DNA of 64,000 nt, from assembly GCA_950295325.1 (NCBI GenBank), contig OX485809.1:3660001-3724000 (forward strand), read 5' to 3'. Position numbers and translations under genes: made by a program. The notes beneath the pieces were generated by a model that saw only the letters and a program-made list of their open reading frames with translations, was not told the origin of the DNA and made no database searches. The first letter of the stretch is position 1. Every line of letters starts with the position of its first letter. Positions 56,830-64,000 of this stretch are shown piece after piece. Source of the stretch: Polytrichum commune (taxonomy: Eukaryota; Streptophyta; Polytrichopsida; Polytrichales; Polytrichaceae).

Positions 56830-59740
56830 ACTTCATTTTTTGTTATAAATATAATAATAAAAAAGAAGGACGATGAGTCATGAAATATATCTTATATACA
56901 CATGGAAAGCAAATGTAATTACCATGTGAATTAAGTTTTCATGAGTATGGATGAATGGAGCAAAGTAACCAGGGCTAAGGACGTGAAGCACGTTTTTAAC
57001 CCATGGTGAACTTAGGGTTGGCAGAACTTACCACGGGTAAGATCTTCAATATAAACCCTCAAACCCTAAAGGAGGCTCTTTTTTACCATTCACACAAGAG
57101 CTTGGTGCGGTAACTTAGCACACACTTACTGGGATACTAGATACGTGTGTTAAGGAGAGGATACTAGAGCTATTCACCAAGCGGAGTATTCTACTTGTGG
57201 TGATACACTCATGGCTAAGGAACAGGTTTGAACACCCATTTGACATTGTGTAATGAGTGTTACCATTTGAAGTACTATTATGCATTTGATGTAAGTTTTA
57301 TGTGTGCGACATGGATAACAACTGGGTTCTGCTGCTATTTACCTCGTGTACGTAACTAATCCTCAATTATTTGTTGGTTGGTTGCATGGGCATAGGTGAG
57401 GCAGACCCTTCACACTCTCAATACAATGATGTATTGTGACTATGACATATTATGCATTTCTTTTGGCTAAGACTACTAGGCATATACCCTAGTATGTATT
57501 CCATATATATAGTAGATAGGTTACTTATATGTTCGAGCAAGGCATGAGGATAGGTGATTAAATCTACCAAGGTATGGAATAGTCAGCCACAGTTTGTTAT
57601 CAGTACGTATGAACAATATATGAATACTGAAACCCTAAGTATAATACAAATACTTATGAGGCACAGTATGACATGAAATAGCATGTTTATGTTGATTACA
57701 TACAATTAGACATGGATACAAACACTATGCATTATGCATTGTTAGCATTAAGGTACTGTATAGGAAAGGTATGGTTTGAAAGACTGAGTGGTAAGAGGGT
57801 TCCCACCCACCCACCCTTGCAAAGCAGTGAGGAAGATGTTGAAGGATTAAGCCTCTGAAAAGAGGAAGTTCAAGCTTTGCATAAAGCATTGAAAAGTCAG
57901 CTCTCTCTCTCTCTGCTTGCTGCGCACTTCCGTTCTATTGCATAACTTACGAGTCTTTGACTTTTGGGGCCAATTTCCAATGAGGGTATAGAATCTCCCT
58001 AAAGCCGTGAAAAATCACACGCGTAGATGTCACATTTGGTGTTCCTTGAAACATGCATAAATTTTCACTCAAGTTTTTGTCTCCCAGTATCGGAAATAGG
58101 TCAACATGTGCTCTGAATATGGATTGGGAGAGAATCTTGCTTTTGAAAATTTATGGTAGTCTCGAAACTTGGAAATAAATAATTGTGGATTTCTTGTTGA
58201 ACATTGTGACATCAATTTTTAGACTTGTTAAAACATCACTCCAATATCACAACTGGAGTGCACTTATATGAATTTGCTTACGGGTAACGGAAATGGGTTT
58301 GTTTACCCTTATTCTACTACTTCCATGTGAAAAAACATAATTTTGTGCGAGGTGCACTTTTTGTATCTCCACATATTGCTCTAAGGTAGATGGGTCTTAA
58401 ATGGTTTTTCTTTTTTCTTTTTTTCAAAATATTTTTTATGGTTGACCACCCATTTCTTCCAGGATATGAAACACTTGATTAGTATGAGATGACTAGCAAA
58501 TGGGTGCCAAGCAGGGTAAAGTGGACCAAGAAAGTGCTCCAGTCAATGTAAATTTGGAGGTGTTATCAGAAAGTGACCACTATTAAATATAAGTATGATT
58601 CTTCTATGGGTATAGATATGTTGTTTTTATAGTACACTGATATAGGAATCAAGTGAGTGAAAGAAAAGTGAAGAAAACATGTGTTTTAAGATTATCCATA
58701 TGCCATTCTTCAACACCTAGTACGCAAACCTATCAGGATTTGCAAGTGGTTGAAAGTGACATATAAGTAGTCTCATAACAACATATTAAATTAATATTCT
58801 TGAATGATGACCTAGATATAACGTGGGAGAGAACAAAAAGGACAAAAATATTGATTTCCCTCATATCATACTTGTGGCAACCATGTACACTAATAATCTT
58901 ATAGTAGTGTAGGCCACAACTAGAGCTCACATTGATTCTCATTATTCAAAGACTTAATGTGGGCCACATTGATTTTTGACCCATCCCGAATCTCTAGTTT
59001 AAAATTTAGCGTGGGCCACATTAATATTACACTCTAGCATCCATGAGATCATAGTTGTGGCAACCAAAGTGCATGTAACATTAAAGAGGTATGCATTGTT
59101 AACATGGATGTATGATAATATAGAGTTAGTGTAGCATGTGACATTATGGAAAAACACAAAGTCAACATTGCAATAATGACAATGTAATGTGTGCGAGTGT
59201 GTGATTTGAATCCTTTGGTGGATTGATTTTAATGTCAAACCTCTTATATGTGTGAGGGAAATGTGACAATAAGGAGGGAAATTTAGACTGAGCACATTTG
59301 TTCCCTAGGACTTCGGATTGTAAGAGAGGGAATGACATTACAAAGGATGACATTATGGAGGTTAGGTGTAGTTCCTAAAATTTTCAGATATGATATAATA
59401 ATAGAATAAATCTTGAAATTATCGATGTCTAGAACTCTAGAAAATCATCCTAAATATATTTTTAAAATGTATAAAAAGCATTGTCCAGAAATGATAATTA
59501 TTTCAGAAGTATGCTGAACCGTCCATATTCAGATATAATTATATATATATTCGGAATTCCAAATTATAGTATTTTAGGATATTATATGTATAATAAACGT
59601 ATTTATTATTTATAAAATTATTTTCATAATTTGAGTTTCCACAACTAACCTAGGTTGGACATTATGAAGGAAAACAATTGAGAACTCAATAAAGATAGGT
59701 TCGGAGATATTTTTAATCCTAGGTTATTATTATTATTATT
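56830..59740. other. Intergenic, AT-rich
   Basis: No gene recognised. Contains an inverted partial MITE B (58385-58502: AAGGTAGATGGGTCTTAAAT and TTCTTCCAGGATATGAAACA), a short (CT)n run near 57902, a CACCCACC stretch near 57810, and relatives of the GTGGGCCACATTAAT repeat at 58955-59030. Confidence 0.4.
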
Positions 59741-59743
59741 ATT

Positions 59744-59933
59744 AACCTAAATAAGTTTTGGAGCAAATGTGAACAAAACTATGAACCTCCATGCGGAACT
59801 AATGATAAACAAGGAGTGGAGAGGACAACACCTTGTCTAAAGCTCCCCCATTCCTCTCACTCTAGTTTATCATTAGTTCCGCATGGAGGGTTAGAGTTTG
59901 TTCACACTTGTCCCAAAACTTATCTAGGTAAAC
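59744..59933. repeat. Foldback: 67-bp imperfect inverted repeat with ~54-bp loop
   Basis: Left arm 59744-59810 (ATAAGTTTTGGAGCAAATGT, CCTCCATGCGGAACTAATGA) is mirrored by right arm 59865-59933 (TCATTAGTTCCGCATGGAGG, ACACTTGTCCCAAAACTTAT). The inner ~25 bp match perfectly, the outer part with a few mismatches. No similar sequence was noticed elsewhere in the window. Confidence 0.85.
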
Positions 59934-62230
59934 AAGTACGTGTCGTGAACTTGCACATTACAAAAAGATTGTCTTGTTTCCTCAAGCTTTGGTCCAGTTC
60001 AGGTACACAAATAAGGACCATAAAGGGACAAACACATATTTAAGTAGCATTGGAGCAAGGTCTAGTCTTACAACATGTTGAATTGTATAGTAGGACCCTA
60101 TGATAGAATATGAGTAGAATATATAATAATAAAATATTATGATAGTATTGAAAAGAATTGGTTTAATTTAAATTTTTATTATGATTGTATTGAAATTTTT
60201 GGTTTTATTGTATAAATTATTGTTCCTAGTACATTTACAATGGCTAGAATAAGTTGGGCTCAATGTGATTTACAATGTTTTATTGCTCAAAAACCACCAT
60301 GGGAGAGACTAACTACCTCTTCAAAGTAGCGGAAAAATTTGACATGGAGGTCGGAAACGGTTTAATTGGTTTAGGGTCCATAAAGAAATGGATATCCTAG
60401 AGGTGCCATAACCTTGAAGTACTTTGATACCTAAAATTGACTTCCTAGTCTTTGCCTAGCAAGACCCTAAGGATTTATACAAGATAGCAACAAATTGGGT
60501 ACACTTTCCGATACCACATCACATAGCTTCAATATTTTTTGGCTTACAAAAAATAAGGGGCACTTGGAGGGTCCATTTTTGCTCTAATGAATCTCTCATG
60601 TAGATATAACCGTTGTTGCACTCTTGGGAATGCTCTATGAAGTTTTGAAAATTCATGTCATTGTATGGGGCTCGATCCATGCTAAATGAATAAATTAAAT
60701 TAAAGAAATAATGCACAATATGAAATGCATCATAAATTCAATGAATTAACTACATATATAATATTTGAAAGATCACATTTAAAGCATACCACATCAGTTT
60801 GGAGATACTTTAACCATGGCCGATGACCTTTTGATATGTGATGGTCTTTTGATTTGATGTTTTTGGATTTTACATTGCATCATGACTAAAGTAGGTCCAT
60901 ATGTTGCAGTTTGTGACTTTGTATGGACATCTATAATTAAGGGTATACTTGGACACAAAGCATATGTTCAATGTTTCTCTCAAAACATAAAAGCCTAATG
61001 GAGGTATAAACTGACCTATATGCACACAACGAGTCCGCCGTAACATGAATAAGTAAGTGGAGGTTCAAATGTAGGTAAGGCCATGGATTAGCCAATTTCA
61101 CACTCTATATAATTTTAATTGCACTCTATGTAAGGCATTGGAAACAAGCATGGCATGGAACATATGGTCCCACATTCTTACAATCAAGAGGTGCTAGGCA
61201 AGTCCATAATATAAGCTATTCAAGAATCACTTGCTCCATGCACAAAGTGGATTTTTGACCAAGACAAGTAGCACAATTGGATAACCCTATGTGATCACAA
61301 TTCATCATGGGAACTTTTCACTTAGAAATTCCATAAAAATTTGAGATAAGGTTCAAATATTATGAGTTGCATGGCTTTCATATCCACTTTAAATCCTTAA
61401 TTCAACTGGACAATTGGCATGTAAATTGGACCACTTTAAGTGTCCACAATAGGTGTGGTTACCTTATGCTAGTTGTGTTGACTATGCTTTTCAAGCTTCT
61501 TGTTACATAAGTGGGTCTTAAACAAACACTTTTAGTTGTACACCCACTTCTCATAGGATATGAAACACGCACTAAGCATGTAGATTATTAACAACTTCAA
61601 AATGTACCCATAGTCATTTTTCTCAGAAATTTTGGAGCTCATATGAATGTCTTATTCCATTATCAAAGTATAATCCTGCTTCTCATGGAATGATCATATA
61701 GGTCCTGTCAATCATGTTGACAATTAAAGCCAGAAAGATTAACAAATTGCATGTAGTCAAATGGCAAGCAGTCATAAACAAACACATGTCTGTTTGGTGT
61801 CTGTTCTTAGATCCACGCGTAAGGGGACCTATATGACCACTTAAATGACCACTAGAATCTTCACATTGATAATGTATAAGATATTCATTTCAGTTCCGAA
61901 AATTATGAGGCAAATGGCTATATACACAATTTGGACTTGCTAATCATCTCACACTACCCTATGAGAAGTGGGTGCAGAGAGAATAGGATCCATCTAAGCC
62001 ATGTCTGCATTAATCTACACACAGATGGACGAAACCAAGTCAGCAAACAGCCTGGGTATTAAATATCAGTTGTCACAATAGTTAAGGTATTATGACATGA
62101 TTCAGTGTGGTAAGACAAGCTTCCAAAAAGGACTAACTACAGAACACAAAGTAAAGCCCAGATCATCAACTTGTTGAACTTACCCCCAGATCATCACCCC
62201 CTTACAGAGAGCTCTCTGTGTGGCTCATAA
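59934..62230. other. Intergenic, with a back-to-back MITE B pair
   Basis: No gene recognised. 61508-61820 is an inverted family B copy (AAGTGGGTCTTAAACAAACA, TTCTCATAGGATATGAAACA). 61825-62015 is a direct partial B copy (GGACCTATATGACCACTTAA, CATCTAAGCCATGTCTGC). They lie head to head. Confidence 0.45.
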
Positions 62231-62686
62231 CCAAAAAATTCTAAGGCTTAGATCTTAAATCAGAAGCACCTACTGCCTTGAATAAAGACCCACGACCAAA
62301 TGAAAACTCTCTTCCATATTCTACAGATCCAATCCTATCAAAGTAGATGAAAATCATGGGGCCCCAAAGTGAACCCCAAGAATGGAGCCAAACAATCTGC
62401 ACCTTAGGTATGCTAGAATTACAAAGTGGCTTCCACAATAAAGTGGTGGGGGTACTCCAAGCGTAAATAGACTTAGTAACTATTTCTTTGCAAATGCAAG
62501 AAACTGGTTTTCCAACAAGTATCTGGTCTTCATTTGATACAACATACGTTTGATGATTGATGATCGGCTCCGCCTCTGTTTCTGAAATTTGAGAGAGATG
62601 ATGAAGCCTTCCATAGGCCAGAACAAGGAGCAAGGGCAGAAACATCCTAAGAAACCTCTTGACTCATTGATGTTCGAGCATCAGGT

Positions 62687-63934
62687 TTAGCATTTCCTTT
62701 GCTGCAGAGAGCGGCCAAGGAACCCGTTGAAGTCCAAGCACATCCAGAAATCTGTCAGTAAAATGCTGTACTGCTGTTCAGGTCTTCGATGTAATGAATA
62801 GAGCTCATACAGATGTGCTTCAAATATGTCCTTCACCTCAAGTACCTGTGTACATGACAGCACACACATATCTGCTTTAGAACACGAAGGTTTGATGCGG
62901 CAAATAAACCTTGAACAGAATGACATCCAAGCTACAGTAGGAAATACTTATTGCGTAAAAGAGCCCACATGAATAGGATGGTAATATAATATAATACAGT
63001 TGAGAGGCCAGTCTCATGTGTCTTTACACTACACTTGAAGGCCCATGACTGCACATAATACAATTTCAATTTTCCATGGTATGGCCTTTGGATGCGTTTC
63101 AAGGGCTCTCACAATTCAATGGTCAGCCCTTGGCCATAGTGTAAAGTGGCCCTGACAATGTAGGAGAATGCACGTACCTTGCTATATAACTCATCACTGA
63201 TTGAAATACGGATGCCATTATTGTCTAAACTGGCTGCCAACAATTTGGCACGGAAATCTAGAGTGCACTGCATGATAGTGTCAATGCAGGACTTCACATC
63301 TCCCATATCAGCTGATAAGAAGCACCTGCAGGAATGCAGCGAAATAATATCAGAAAGAAAATCAAGTGGTGAAAGAGCATAGTTGGACATAAATCCCACC
63401 AGAAATATCGTTCTGTCAATGATGTAGCATAGAACACATAGTGATAAACTGAAGAGGTAGTAAAAAGAAAAAGCTTACTGGTGACGTGCATCTTCCAAAT
63501 AAACCACATGCACCTTCTCCAAATCATGTATGTCCTTCACCTGGATAGATCAGAAGGTTTAGTAGGAGGTTGATAGAGGTATACAATTTTACCTAGAAAA
63601 ACTACACCAGTAGCATGAAGGAAGATTGAGGTCTGCACTTCAAGGGCATAAAAGTTACAATTTCCTGAATTCATGGATAGCATGTACTTTTGGGCCTGTA
63701 CTCAACACATAGAACTTAGTTCTCATGCCTGCCTCCTCCAGAATGCATGTAAAAGACAACCCATGCTGAAAAATGACATGGACACTTTAATCTGGATATA
63801 CCTCATTTTCAACAGAGTTGAGGAATCTGCTCCAGATAACATGGAGAAGTTGGGACTCCGTGTAGCGTTGGATTGTTGTCACAACATGTCCTATCTGCTG
63901 CCTGTCACAAGTCCACAGGAGACGAGAAACCAGC
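62687..63934 (-). CDS. GCP6: Gamma-tubulin complex component 6, C-terminal part; 5' partial
   Basis: Four exons join in phase (transcription order): 63934-63802, 63540-63479, 63325-63178, 62845-62687 (TAG). About 167 C-terminal residues; earlier exons lie right of the window. Reads RLVSRLLWTCDRQQIGH, YTESQLLHVIWSRFLNSV, VKDIHDLEKVHVVYLEDARH, QCFLSADMGDVKSCIDTIM, CTLDFRAKL, then VLEVKDIFEAHLYELYSLH and NGFLGRSLQQRKC. This is the last part of the GCP C-terminal (GRIP2-type) domain, which contacts gamma-tubulin. The DLxxVH-xYL-D...CFLS and QC-LDFR patterns and the final helix fit GCP6 better than GCP2-5 as I recall them. GCP6 belongs to the gamma-tubulin ring complex that nucleates microtubules. 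A truncated family C MITE lies in the last intron. Confidence 0.85.
62959..63154 (-). mobile_element. MITE family C, truncated copy 6
   Basis: GAGCCCACATGAATAGGATG, CTACACTTGAAGGCCCATGA, and the end GGCCATAGTGTAAAGTGGCCC. Lies in the GCP6 intron, 24 bp from the donor of exon 63325-63178. Confidence 0.65.
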
Positions 63935-64000
63935 CTGTCTGAATTTATACCCAAGACAACTGTAGCTACAACTAATTAGGACAGGTGTCTTCTAAACTTG

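Noticed and set aside
1-64000. Transfer RNA or ribosomal RNA genes
   Set aside because: No sequence with both a proper A box and B box in a cloverleaf, and no rRNA-like blocks; the box-like motifs at 20.4-21.2 kb do not fold as tRNA by eye.

Overview
This is nuclear DNA of a land plant: AT-rich, with spliced genes carrying many introns of 0.1-1.5 kb, five plant-type proteins, and a heavy load of short non-autonomous transposons. No bacterial, organellar or viral genes were seen. Exons were joined by hand from GT/AG sites, reading phase and family similarity recalled from memory, with no alignment run. The exact clade cannot be fixed from the sequence; the retroelement types and long MITE-filled introns would suit a non-seed plant, but that is a guess.

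Layout. (1) 769-6803 (+): 3' nine exons of a mitochondrial carrier of the folate transporter (FOLT) type; its first exons lie left of the window. (2) 6804-19560: gene desert with MITEs, microsatellites, a LINE tail, a LINE RNase H relic and two hAT-like elements with exact 8-bp target duplications. (3) about 19560-26460 (+): a promoter/5' leader, a threefold ~325-bp tandem repeat, then a five-exon gene for a 606-residue protein that I do not recognise, with a CxC...H...CH motif and nuclear-type basic patches. (4) about 28.9-41.9 kb (-): a 13-exon sn1-specific diacylglycerol lipase-like gene with four N-terminal membrane segments and a Ser-Asp-His triad. (5) 44.3-50.65 kb (+): tandem repeats with telo-box motifs, then CTU2, the partner of CTU1 in 2-thiolation of wobble uridine in tRNA, in eight exons. 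(6) 51.1-52.4 kb: 3' fragment of a LINE. (7) 52556-56607 (-): a four-exon 2-oxoglutarate/Fe(II) dioxygenase with a GC-AG last intron. (8) 56.8-62.2 kb: intergenic, with a 190-bp foldback. (9) 62687-63934 (-): C-terminal exons of gamma-tubulin complex component 6, continuing past the right edge.

The genes are not a cluster or operon; they look like independent housekeeping or metabolic loci. What they share is repeat content: two related ~370-bp TIR families (A and B), a ~490-bp family (C), a ~370-bp family (D), a foldback family (E) and a hAT-like family (F). Many copies sit inside introns, sometimes within tens of bases of a splice acceptor. No complete new molecular system is evident. The most open items are the unrecognised 606-residue protein with its repeated leader region, the hAT-like pair, the 190-bp foldback, and the places where MITE sequence appears to have become splice signal.
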